9,610 nt of DNA from an uncultured Bacteroidia bacterium (lineage in GTDB: Bacteria; Bacteroidota; Bacteroidia; Bacteroidales; UBA932): contig CADBMK010000126.1 in assembly GCA_902795785.1 (NCBI GenBank), forward strand, positions 1 to 9,610, written 5' to 3'. Position numbers and translations under genes: made by a program. The notes under the pieces are model-generated. The model did not search any database. It saw only the letters and a program-made list of their open reading frames with translations, and was not told the DNA's origin. Below, in pieces: positions 1 to 6,724 of this stretch. How positions within the stretch are numbered: the stretch's first letter is position 1; the number at the start of each line of letters is the position of its first letter.

Positions 1-752
1 AACCAGTAAGGATAGTAAATCCTTCCTTTTGACGCCCAGGCCTCTCCCCAGGAGTTGCACATGATGAATGCGCCTTTCGTTGAGGTCCCGTCAGGGGCTG
101 AGAATTCAACCGTATCATCGTATCCTACTATGGTCATCGCGTGGGAACCGTCAGTAGGAAAACTTGTAATCATATAAGTGTATCCCGTCTCAGAGGGTCC
201 GGAGTAAGAATAGTTCAGTTTCCAGCCGGTTGACTGGCCGCTGAATGTGAGGACGTCTCCTTCTGCGAGCAGTTTTTTGGCATTCTGTATGCCTTCCTCG
301 CTGCTGACAGGTATGTTTTCAATGCTCTTCGCCCTGTATTTCATGGCTTCGAGATACTTCTCGTAGCCCGTTGCCCATTTGAATGACCATGCTCCGATCT
401 GGGTAGGGAAGAGATAGTCCGGCATTATTCCGTTGCTGAGCGCAAGCTGCACTCCTTCCGGTCCGAACGAGCCCTGGTCTATTCCTTCATTGACGAAGTT
501 CCAGGTGTACAGGTATGAAAAATTGTTTTTTGGCTCGGATCCGTCCCTGTCGAGAAGCCTGTTGATCTCGTAGGTGAACATATATCCGATGTATGAGGCC
601 TGAGCGCAAGAACCTCCGGTCTGGTTAATGATCGGAGGAAAATACTTGCTCTTGGAATTGTCTATTGACGTCGGGAGAGTCTGTGCCGTCGCCGCAGTAC
701 CGCTAAGCAGAATAGCTGCAAGCAGGACTGTAGTAATCCTTTTTATATTCAT
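1..752 (-). CDS. Secreted papain-like C1 family cysteine peptidase, C-terminus cut by window edge
   Basis: The frame opens with ATG at 752-750 and stays open through 250 codons to the left edge, so the C-terminus is missing. Residues 1-24 look like a Sec signal peptide (basic start, hydrophobic core, cleavage near ATAQ). The papain-type residues follow in order: nucleophile Cys49 in GGSCAQAS with Gln44 just before it, His204 in GSHAMTIVGYDD, and Asn233 in CNSWGEAW. C1 enzymes cleave peptide bonds through a Cys-His-Asn triad. Only about 25 residues separate the signal peptide from Cys49, so there is no room for a usual N-terminal inhibitory propeptide. Gln44 is five residues before the Cys, whereas papain has six (Q19-C25). 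The start codon lies 3 nt after the stop of the upstream barrel gene, so co-transcription is very likely. A role in feeding the TonB receptor of the same operon is inferred. Family assignment is firm; substrate and C-terminal architecture are unknown. Confidence 0.88.
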   Translation of the reverse strand, partial: MNIKRITTVLLAAILLSGTAATAQTLPTSIDNSKSKYFPPIINQTGGSCAQASYIGYMFTYEINRLLDRDGSEPKNNFSYLYTWNFVNEGIDQGSFGPEGVQLALSNGIMPDYLFPTQIGAWSFKWATGYEKYLEAMKYRAKSIENIPVSSEEGIQNAKKLLAEGDVLTFSGQSTGWKLNYSYSGPSETGYTYMITSFPTDGSHAMTIVGYDDTVEFSAPDGTSTKGAFIMCNSWGEAWASKGRIYYPYW

Positions 753-755
753 TAT

Positions 756-2288
756 TTAGAACAGGATTCCAAATGTGAAATCCGCAATGATTCTATTAGT
801 TTCATCTGCTGCCCAACCTGTTGCCTTGAGGTCGAACACATAATTGACTTTCTTTGATCTCAGGGTATAGGATGCGCGTACTGAACTCTTGAAGAAATTG
901 CTCTGTCTGAAAGCCATATCCTTCGAATAGATCTCTGCGGTTTTGTCCGTTACCGAACCGGGGACTGCGTAATAAATATAGTCTCCGGAAAGGTTGAGAC
1001 CGTATCCTGCGCTTGCCTGGACCAGCAGAATGTTTCTGCCCTTGCTCCACTGCAGGCCGCCGAAGGCCTCCGGTAAAACTGTTGACCAGTTCCATTTCGT
1101 GCTCGGAATCAGGTAGCTGTCCTGCTCGAGGTCGTAGGCTACTCTTGCGCCTGCCTCATAGGTATAGCCGTCCGGATTACCGGCTCCGAACTGGTGTCCG
1201 TATTCCGCATTCAGGGAAATACGGCTGTAAGTACTCATCTTGTTATCCGCGATCGTGAGCCAATGCTGGTTCTTTGACTCCTGAATATATGTCTGTTCCT
1301 GCTCATAGCCGTCCGTAGTGCGATAATGTGCCTTTACGTCGACCTTGTCGGAATTGTTGTCTCCGAAGAGAACCTGGATCCTTCCGTCTATGACGCTGCC
1401 TTTTGTGGTACCCCTCCTTTTAGGAAGCGTAGGCTGTTCATAAACGTCCATCTTGCGGTTTTTGTATCCCAGCTCTGCAAGGATGTCGAATCCTGACGTG
1501 TAATTATATTGAATCCCGGCCCCGTAGTCCAGACCCTTGAAATAGAATACTCCCAGTCCGTTGTTTCCTCCGACCGTTCCTGCCGTGGCCATACCCAGGC
1601 CTCTGGAGAGATAAACCTTCTGGTTGTACCTTCCGTCTACGTTGGACGGCTCGCTCCTTTCAAAGCTCTTGCTGTAGTATCCGTTCAGTCCAAGCATGTG
1701 CGCGTCTGAAATCTTCCAGGCCGCTGACGGAGTTACGTCCACCGCGTATTTGTACGTTGTGGTTCGAGGGTCCCTCTGTTTTGCTCCTACTTTTGAATTG
1801 TAACCGACTTCCAGTCCGAATGAAAATCCGTCCCAGAGAACAGGGCTTGAGATTCTTGTCCTCATATCGTAAACCTGCTTGTTCCAGCGGCTGCTCACCG
1901 TGTCGGCGAGGTAGTACGGGAAGTCTTCAGGTACTTCAAAGAGGATTGCATTGTTTGCAAGGTCTTTTTCGAAAATGTTGTTGAAAGAGAATTCACCCCA
2001 GATATTGAACTTTCCAATATGGGAGTTTCCGCTTGTACCCACTCCTACTGCCTTGCTTGAGTTTGCCTCGGTCTGTCTGCGGAATTCTCCTTCGTCAGCC
2101 TTGACGCCGAGTCTCAGGTCACTGTATTTTTCCAGCGGTTTGAATGTGAGTGCGGCGGAATTTTCCGTGTTGAACCAAAGGGTATTGCGGAAATTGGTCT
2201 CGGCCTTGCTCTGTGAATTAATAGCCTGGGCCTGGGCGCTTGTTACGCCCAGGATCAGACATATTGTAAATAAGGTGATTCTTTTCAT
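756..2288 (-). CDS. Outer-membrane beta-barrel protein, DUF6850-like
   Basis: This 510-residue protein has a clear signal peptide (MKRITLFTICLILGVTSAQAQA, cleavage near residue 20-22). The rest alternates polar and aromatic residues in many short amphipathic stretches such as GFSFGLEVGYNS, SGFDILAELGYKN and VNYVFDLKATGW. It ends in FTFGILF; a C-terminal Phe is typical of proteins inserted by the Bam machinery. No enzymatic motif is visible. Gene order directly after a DUF4876-like lipoprotein and a TonB-dependent receptor, together with length and barrel character, fits the Bacteroidota family called DUF6850 outer-membrane beta-barrel protein. That name is recalled, not searched. It starts 6 nt after the lipoprotein stop and ends 3 nt before the C1 peptidase start, so it sits mid-operon. 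There is no Shine-Dalgarno sequence. It might be an accessory pore or receptor partner, but its function is unknown. Confidence 0.8.
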   Translation of the reverse strand: MKRITLFTICLILGVTSAQAQAINSQSKAETNFRNTLWFNTENSAALTFKPLEKYSDLRLGVKADEGEFRRQTEANSSKAVGVGTSGNSHIGKFNIWGEFSFNNIFEKDLANNAILFEVPEDFPYYLADTVSSRWNKQVYDMRTRISSPVLWDGFSFGLEVGYNSKVGAKQRDPRTTTYKYAVDVTPSAAWKISDAHMLGLNGYYSKSFERSEPSNVDGRYNQKVYLSRGLGMATAGTVGGNNGLGVFYFKGLDYGAGIQYNYTSGFDILAELGYKNRKMDVYEQPTLPKRRGTTKGSVIDGRIQVLFGDNNSDKVDVKAHYRTTDGYEQEQTYIQESKNQHWLTIADNKMSTYSRISLNAEYGHQFGAGNPDGYTYEAGARVAYDLEQDSYLIPSTKWNWSTVLPEAFGGLQWSKGRNILLVQASAGYGLNLSGDYIYYAVPGSVTDKTAEIYSKDMAFRQSNFFKSSVRASYTLRSKKVNYVFDLKATGWAADETNRIIADFTFGILF

Positions 2289-2294
2289 GAAGGA

Positions 2295-3551
2295 TTAGTT
2301 TCTTGCCCAAGTGTTCCAAGAAGGAATCTTGGCGCCGTTACGACGAAGTACAGGAGTTTCCTGAGTGAAGTCGTTGCTTGTGTTGTTTGTATCCTGGTAG
2401 ATGATTGTGCCATCCTCTCTTTCTCCGGCCTTCTTGCGGACGATGCTCTTTCCTGAGTATGATTTAAGGAAGTTGCAGCCTGCGTCAAGGACGGTAGGAA
2501 GACGGCGGTGTGAAGGCTCTGCAAAGTCTGTCTCCTGCTCGAACCACTGAACTGCGTCGAGAACGTCGCTGATTGCGATTTCACGAGCCGTGGTAGAGCT
2601 CTCATTTGCAACGAGGAAGTCTTCGTTCTTGAGAGGGGTGGATGGCTTGAAAAGGATGATGTCTGCTGAATATACTGAGACAAGCCACTGTGGAGCTGCA
2701 TAGCCTGCAAGTACAGGTCTTGCCATGTTGATTGCCGCATTGTCCGTAATGACGGTTCCGTTCCAGAGGGTGGAAGCCTCGAGAATAGCCTCGAATTCTG
2801 CGGTAGAAAGGTCGATTGACTTGCCGTTTGCAAGGCTTGCGTCATTGTGGTTGGTTGCCCACTGTGCTACGATGATTGACTCGCCCGGCTTTATAGGATA
2901 GTCGTCGCCGTCGCCAGGAATCTGCCAGATTGTCTGAACGAAGAGGTACTTCTCAGGGTTGTCTATAGGATATGTGTAAATGATAGAGAAGTCGTATTTT
3001 GCAAATGAGTTTGCGTTGTCTGTAAGGCAGAGGCCGTCAGCGTAAACAGTCTCGTTTGAGTTGTTGTAGATCTCATAGAACTGGTCACGGAAGTAGGTCT
3101 CACCGTAATCGTCGCCTGCCTCTTCAGGAGTCTTGATGGTAGTTCCGTTGTAGAAGATTTCCTTGAAGATAAGGGCTGAAGCCTTGGTGGCTGTTACCTT
3201 GACGTTTACCTGTGTTGACTGGGCAATGACGTTCTCAGAGTTTACTGAACCGGCGATGATGTATCTGAAACCGTTAACTACGGTCTCTGCGCTGACAGTG
3301 GCAGAATAAACGCCCGGAACAAGTCCTTCGAATACTGCGATGCTGTTTTCTGAAGCAACGGTATAGGAAAGAGATGTGCTGTTGTTGGTGAGGGTTACTG
3401 TGTAAGACTCTGCCTTTGCATCTGCGTCTACGTCTGAGTCGTCGATTTTTACGACTGCAGAAACTGTCTTGACCTCGTCTTTGTTGTCACATGCCGTGAA
3501 GGCAAGGACTGCAGCCGCGAGGGCCGCGAGAAGGGATGGGATTGTTTTCAT
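2295..3551 (-). CDS. Surface lipoprotein, DUF4876-like
   Basis: This 418-residue protein begins with a lipoprotein signal peptide ending in AFTAC, so Cys21 is the expected lipidation site. The next residues, DNKDE, contain the K-(D/E)2 pattern known in Bacteroidota as a surface lipoprotein export signal, so the protein probably faces the outside of the cell. Residues about 30-130 look like an Ig-like or carboxypeptidase-regulatory-like beta sandwich (FEGLVPGVYSATVSAE). A second domain starts near LIFKEIFYNG and includes YFRDQFYEIYNNSNETVYADG, a pattern I associate with DUF4876 proteins and which resembles lamin-tail-like folds. No catalytic motif is seen. It lies 8 nt after the TonB receptor and 6 nt before the barrel gene. 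By analogy with surface lipoproteins that pair with TonB receptors, it may bind or deliver the ligand; that is inference. It shows no similarity I can recognise to SusD, which is mostly alpha-helical. Confidence 0.82.
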   Translation of the reverse strand: MKTIPSLLAALAAAVLAFTACDNKDEVKTVSAVVKIDDSDVDADAKAESYTVTLTNNSTSLSYTVASENSIAVFEGLVPGVYSATVSAETVVNGFRYIIAGSVNSENVIAQSTQVNVKVTATKASALIFKEIFYNGTTIKTPEEAGDDYGETYFRDQFYEIYNNSNETVYADGLCLTDNANSFAKYDFSIIYTYPIDNPEKYLFVQTIWQIPGDGDDYPIKPGESIIVAQWATNHNDASLANGKSIDLSTAEFEAILEASTLWNGTVITDNAAINMARPVLAGYAAPQWLVSVYSADIILFKPSTPLKNEDFLVANESSTTAREIAISDVLDAVQWFEQETDFAEPSHRRLPTVLDAGCNFLKSYSGKSIVRKKAGEREDGTIIYQDTNNTSNDFTQETPVLRRNGAKIPSWNTWARN

Positions 3552-3559
3552 TTCCTTAG

Positions 3560-6400
3560 TTATTTAATGTTGATTTTAAGTTCAAATCCGAAGAATATCT
3601 TCTGTCCTTCCGCCAGCTCGGACATCGATCCTGATACTTTTGATCTGTAAAGCGGACGGTGGTTGAATATGTTGTTGACGTAGAATGACGCCGTAATGGA
3701 ATCTCCGATTTCCTTGGTAAGGTTAAGGTTGAAGATTACGTACGGGGACGTTTTCTCTGCAATGAACCTGTTGTCTGACAGGTCGTTGGTGAGGTAACGG
3801 ATTTCCGGGTCGTTGCTCGCTGATATCTGTGAGAACTTCATAGGGGCGTCGAAGGCATGGAAGAGTCCGTCCTTGCGTGATATGATACCTATGAGCTGGT
3901 CGTCGTTGGTGTATTCAGTCCAATCTTTCTCATACCACGATACCTGTGAGGTGAGTGAAACTACGAATCCAATCTCAGGAATGTTGTGGATTACCCTGAA
4001 CGTAGAGATGAATTCTTCGTTGCATCCCTTGGCCTTTCCCGGAGCAAATACACCGATATTATACTCTGTCTGGCCGGGAACTTCCTTTGTAAGGTAGCTG
4101 TAGCCTCCGTTCGACCTGCTGGCCCATGTCCAGGCTCCGTTCATATAGAAACTTGTCCTGATTGCGTCGATTCTTCCGAAATCAACCTCGTATTCAAGTC
4201 CCCTGTTCCTGCAGATAAGGTCGTTGGACGGGGTGTACATCGTGAAGAACAGGTTGTATGTGGTGTCTTTCTGGACGAATGGCGTTGTGCCCGGATTTGT
4301 CCTGGCTACGGAATACATATCGTGCTGGTACCACTTGTAGTTCGTTTTCATCGTGTAGCCGTTGTCCATATACTCGTCATAGTATGTAAGGCCTGCCTTG
4401 ACTTTCCTGCCCAGCTTGAAATCGAGGCCAACTTCGGCCTTGCGGTTCTGCGCTATCTCAAGATCCGGATTCTCCGCACTGTAAACCTTGGTGGTGGCGA
4501 TGAGGAGCCTCTCGTTCTCAGCCGTAGTTACGTGCATGTAGTTGAGGTTGAGAATGTCCTGATATGCGTTGTTAGGGTAGAGGTACATTGAGGTAGGCGC
4601 CTTGCTTGAAAGACCCCAGCCTGCGCGTACGGTCATCCATGGGAAAATGTCCACACTGGCGTTGACGCGCGGGTCGAACGACTTCAGGGAGTTGACCAGG
4701 TTGAGACGTCCTCCCAGGGTAAGGTTGGCGTCCCTTCCCGCAAATTTCCAGTTCAGACTGTTCTCCAGGTAGAGACCTGTCTGGTTGATGAAAGGAATGT
4801 CTGAATAGTCCCTTCTTCTGTATCCTGATGATGTGTTGGATACGTTTCTGAAAGGTGGATACTCGTCGTCGTAGACGGCGCCTTTTCCTATGTTGCCGTC
4901 AGTCTTGAAGTCTGCTCCGGCAAGAAGACGGTCGGTAAGGCTTCCCCAGGTTTTTGAGAAATCGGCGTTTACCTTGGCGAATACATTGATTTCCTTTCCG
5001 TAAATGTCATAGCCGTAAGGATATGAGTATGGGAGGATGGTGCCCTTGATCCCGGATGAGGCCGCGTTTGTGATTTCTTTATCGGTAAGCTGGCCAGCCT
5101 CTGTGTCATATAGATACAGGCGCTGTCCCGGGATGTTGGTATAAATGGCTCCGTCCGTCATGGCGGTGGAGTAGAGGTTGTTGGAGTTGGCGGTGCTTGA
5201 CTCGAAGTGTGAGTGCTTGTCCTCGTAACTTCCTGAAATAAGCCAATTAATGTTCTTGAGGAATTCTTTGTTTACGAAGGCGTGTCCGTTGTGGTTGAAC
5301 CTTGCCCCGAGTTCATTAGAAAATCCCTGGTCCCTGTATGCTGTATTTGGGTCCTTCCTCTCGCGGTCCCTGCCGAGGCTGAGCGTGAGAGAGGTGTTGG
5401 TGGTTGTGCTGGACCATGGAGATACTGACCAGAGTCCCTTAAGGCTTGCCCTCTGGTAGAAGATGTTGTCCCTGATAAGGCTTCGGCGGCTGTAGGCGTA
5501 GTCTCCGCTGATATTGAGGTCTCCCGCTTTCTTGCTGAGGCTGAAGCCCTTGCCTGCGCTGGCCTGGTAGATATTAGGGTTTGTCTTGAATCTTATGGTA
5601 AGAGGGGAGCGTCCAGCCTTGGATTTTACAAGGACAGCACCGGATGTCATGTCTCCGTATTCAACGGAAGCGATACCCCTTATGACTTCGATTGACTCGA
5701 CGTTGTCTGTAGAAAGGGTTCTGATGTCGGCACCGGTTGCGGCTGATCCTGCACCAGTGTTGCCGTCGGCCATATTTCCCGCTATGGTTGAACTGAGGGT
5801 CTGGAGGTTTGCGTTGTTGGATACCGGGGCTCCGTCCACGAGTACGGAAGTACCGAGGCTACCCATTGCCACTCCTGCGTTGTTCCTGACGGACAGGCTC
5901 TGTGCAGAGTTGAGGTTCGGGTTCTCAATCTTCACTCCAGGGAGAAGACCCATGATATCCTTGAGGGAACCAGTCTGCATATGGTCCATAGCCTGGCGTG
6001 AGATAACGGATGACGTGGCCTTGCCGGCCTCGCTCTTTGTTGCAACCACAACCACCTCGGACAGTCTGAAGTTATTTTCCTTCAAGGCTATGTTGAGAGT
6101 GAGGATTTGTCCCGGCTTCACCGTTACCGTAGTATCTACGGTCTCCATTCCGAAGAACTGGATCTGGAGTTTTGCTTTTCCGTCCGGGATGTTTTTGAGG
6201 AGGTATTCTCCGTTTGCATCAGTCGTCGCGAATGAGTTGGACGGGCTGGCTGCAACAGTTGCGAACTGGAGAACTTCACCTGTGGCTGCATCGGTAATCT
6301 TTCCCCTGATCTGGCCGTCTGCCTTGGTAGCGGCAGAAAGGCCTGGCGTGAGAAATAACCACATAACCACAATCGTCAAATTCAATACTAGTCTTTTCAT
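3560..6400 (-). CDS. TonB-dependent outer-membrane receptor (carboxypeptidase-regulatory-like, plug, barrel)
   Basis: This 946-residue protein imports a ligand across the outer membrane using energy from TonB-ExbBD. Residues 1-24 form a signal peptide. Residues about 29-108 are a carboxypeptidase-regulatory-like domain (IRGKITDAATGEVLQFATV, then TTDANGEYLLKNIPDGKAKL). A TonB-box-like stretch, LSEVVVVATKS, lies at 113-123. The plug spans about 128-262, with LKDIMGLLPGVKI near 147 and the classic DNVESIEVIRGIASVEYGD at 232-250. It carries a Gly/Ala-rich loop at 205-227. The remaining roughly 680 residues form the 22-strand barrel, including the family-typical GWGLSSKAPT and AENPDLEIAQNRKAEVGLDF. 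The start at 6400 follows a promoter-like element by about 27 nt and yields a full signal peptide. It is first in a four-gene operon with a lipoprotein, a barrel protein and a C1 peptidase. No SusD partner and no N-terminal sigma-signalling extension are seen. The ligand is unknown; similarity alone does not separate peptide, siderophore, heme or cobalamin import. Confidence 0.93.
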   Translation of the reverse strand: MKRLVLNLTIVVMWLFLTPGLSAATKADGQIRGKITDAATGEVLQFATVAASPSNSFATTDANGEYLLKNIPDGKAKLQIQFFGMETVDTTVTVKPGQILTLNIALKENNFRLSEVVVVATKSEAGKATSSVISRQAMDHMQTGSLKDIMGLLPGVKIENPNLNSAQSLSVRNNAGVAMGSLGTSVLVDGAPVSNNANLQTLSSTIAGNMADGNTGAGSAATGADIRTLSTDNVESIEVIRGIASVEYGDMTSGAVLVKSKAGRSPLTIRFKTNPNIYQASAGKGFSLSKKAGDLNISGDYAYSRRSLIRDNIFYQRASLKGLWSVSPWSSTTTNTSLTLSLGRDRERKDPNTAYRDQGFSNELGARFNHNGHAFVNKEFLKNINWLISGSYEDKHSHFESSTANSNNLYSTAMTDGAIYTNIPGQRLYLYDTEAGQLTDKEITNAASSGIKGTILPYSYPYGYDIYGKEINVFAKVNADFSKTWGSLTDRLLAGADFKTDGNIGKGAVYDDEYPPFRNVSNTSSGYRRRDYSDIPFINQTGLYLENSLNWKFAGRDANLTLGGRLNLVNSLKSFDPRVNASVDIFPWMTVRAGWGLSSKAPTSMYLYPNNAYQDILNLNYMHVTTAENERLLIATTKVYSAENPDLEIAQNRKAEVGLDFKLGRKVKAGLTYYDEYMDNGYTMKTNYKWYQHDMYSVARTNPGTTPFVQKDTTYNLFFTMYTPSNDLICRNRGLEYEVDFGRIDAIRTSFYMNGAWTWASRSNGGYSYLTKEVPGQTEYNIGVFAPGKAKGCNEEFISTFRVIHNIPEIGFVVSLTSQVSWYEKDWTEYTNDDQLIGIISRKDGLFHAFDAPMKFSQISASNDPEIRYLTNDLSDNRFIAEKTSPYVIFNLNLTKEIGDSITASFYVNNIFNHRPLYRSKVSGSMSELAEGQKIFFGFELKINIK

Positions 6401-6403
6401 CTA

Positions 6404-6418
6404 TCGTAAGATTCGTAA
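6404..6418. repeat. TCGTAA direct repeat in the receptor leader
   Basis: TCGTAA occurs at 6404-6409 and again at 6413-6418 on the plus strand, 9 bp apart start to start. It sits between the proposed transcription start and the receptor ATG. Next to it is a small hyphenated palindrome (minus strand CGTA-T-TACG). It could be a regulator site or chance; the motif is short. Confidence 0.25.
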
Positions 6419-6426
6419 TACGTTTA

Positions 6427-6434
6427 CAAACATA
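6427..6434 (-). promoter_or_regulatory. Bacteroidota-type promoter -7 element for the TonB receptor operon
   Basis: Read on the minus strand this is TATGTTTG, an exact match to the Bacteroidota primary-sigma -7 consensus TAnnTTTG, and it is the only exact match on that strand in the spacer. It would start transcription around 6420-6422, giving a leader of only about 20 nt before the receptor ATG at 6400. No TTTG -33 box lies at 19-21 bp upstream; that region is A/T tracts instead. The element is probably real, but strength and dependence on an activator are unknown. Confidence 0.6.
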
Positions 6435-6455
6435 AAAATAAATTTTTTAAAAAAG

Positions 6456-6488
6456 ATACTTTTTTGCTAAAAAATACCATACTTTTTG
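6456..6488. repeat. Repeated ATACTTTTT(T)G motif upstream of the receptor promoter
   Basis: On the plus strand ATACTTTTTTG at 6456-6466 and ATACTTTTTG at 6479-6488 are nearly identical and start 23 bp apart, about two helical turns. They lie roughly 22-60 bp upstream of the -7 element. They may be an upstream A-tract element or an activator site. In so AT-rich a region, chance is a serious alternative. Confidence 0.3.
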
Positions 6489-6604
6489 TATTTATCCTCT
6501 GTTTGTATCCCAATTAGTAGTTATACAGTCTATTAAAGTCTGATTTTACCGATGCTCTTTCTTGTAATTTGGGGTATTGTTATGCTCTAATTCTTATATT
6601 ATTC

Positions 6605-6629
6605 ATTTTTCTGCATTATTTTTCTGTAT
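6605..6629. repeat. Tandem near-identical 12-mer ATTTTTCTGYAT
   Basis: ATTTTTCTGCAT at 6605-6616 and ATTTTTCTGTAT at 6618-6629 differ at one base and start 13 bp apart. They lie between the glpF terminator and the distant receptor promoter. No function can be assigned. Confidence 0.4.
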
Positions 6630-6666
6630 GCAAATAATTATACATTCTGTTTTTCTTCTCTATGAA

Positions 6667-6704
6667 TAACAAAGGCGGGTGCGAACCTATTGGTCCGCAC
6701 CCGC
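6667..6704 (-). terminator. Intrinsic terminator of the glpK-glpF unit
   Basis: The arms 6675-6687 and 6692-6704 form a 13-bp stem with a 4-nt loop (6688-6691). Outer arms are GCGGGTGCG and CGCACCCGC. In minus-strand RNA the tenth pair is a G-U wobble, so the stem is continuous; on the plus strand the same position is an A/C mismatch. Minus-strand sequence after the stem is CTTTGTTATT, a moderate U-rich tail. It starts 20 nt past the glpF stop, so it should end glpF transcription and insulate the receptor operon. Confidence 0.85.
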
Positions 6705-6724
6705 AGTATATGTTCCTTTATCTG

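Larger units (their letters stand above)
6401..6724. other. AT-rich intergenic spacer between glpF and the TonB receptor operon
   Basis: This 324-nt gap contains no credible gene on either strand. It holds the glpF terminator (about 6671-6704), a pair of near-identical 12-mers (6605-6629), a second repeated motif ATACTTTTTG (6456-6488), long A and T tracts near 6441-6475, a Bacteroidota-type -7 element (6427-6434), and a TCGTAA direct repeat in the leader (6404-6418). Between about 6490 and 6600 I see nothing recognisable beyond AT-rich sequence. No riboswitch or tRNA is apparent. Confidence 0.7.

Noticed and set aside
2285..2845. 186-codon minus-strand frame overlapping the DUF4876-like gene
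   Set aside because: It is Ser, Thr and Gln-rich with no domain and lies wholly within a better-supported frame.
3986..4591. 201-codon plus-strand frame within the receptor gene
   Set aside because: Antisense shadow with no domain or export signal; the receptor frame is conserved throughout.
2295..6400. SusC/SusD polysaccharide-utilisation pair
   Set aside because: The lipoprotein after the receptor is beta-rich with no SusD-like helical repeats, and no glycoside hydrolase or carbohydrate sensor lies nearby.
3560..6400. Naming the receptor as a siderophore, heme or cobalamin transporter
   Set aside because: No ligand-specific motif could be recognised, and no cobalamin riboswitch or iron-regulator site is evident.
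5586..6470. 294-codon open frame on the plus strand opposite the start of the TonB receptor gene
   Set aside because: It is antisense to a well-supported gene, has no recognisable domain, and runs into AT-rich spacer. The codon bias of the receptor gene explains its openness.
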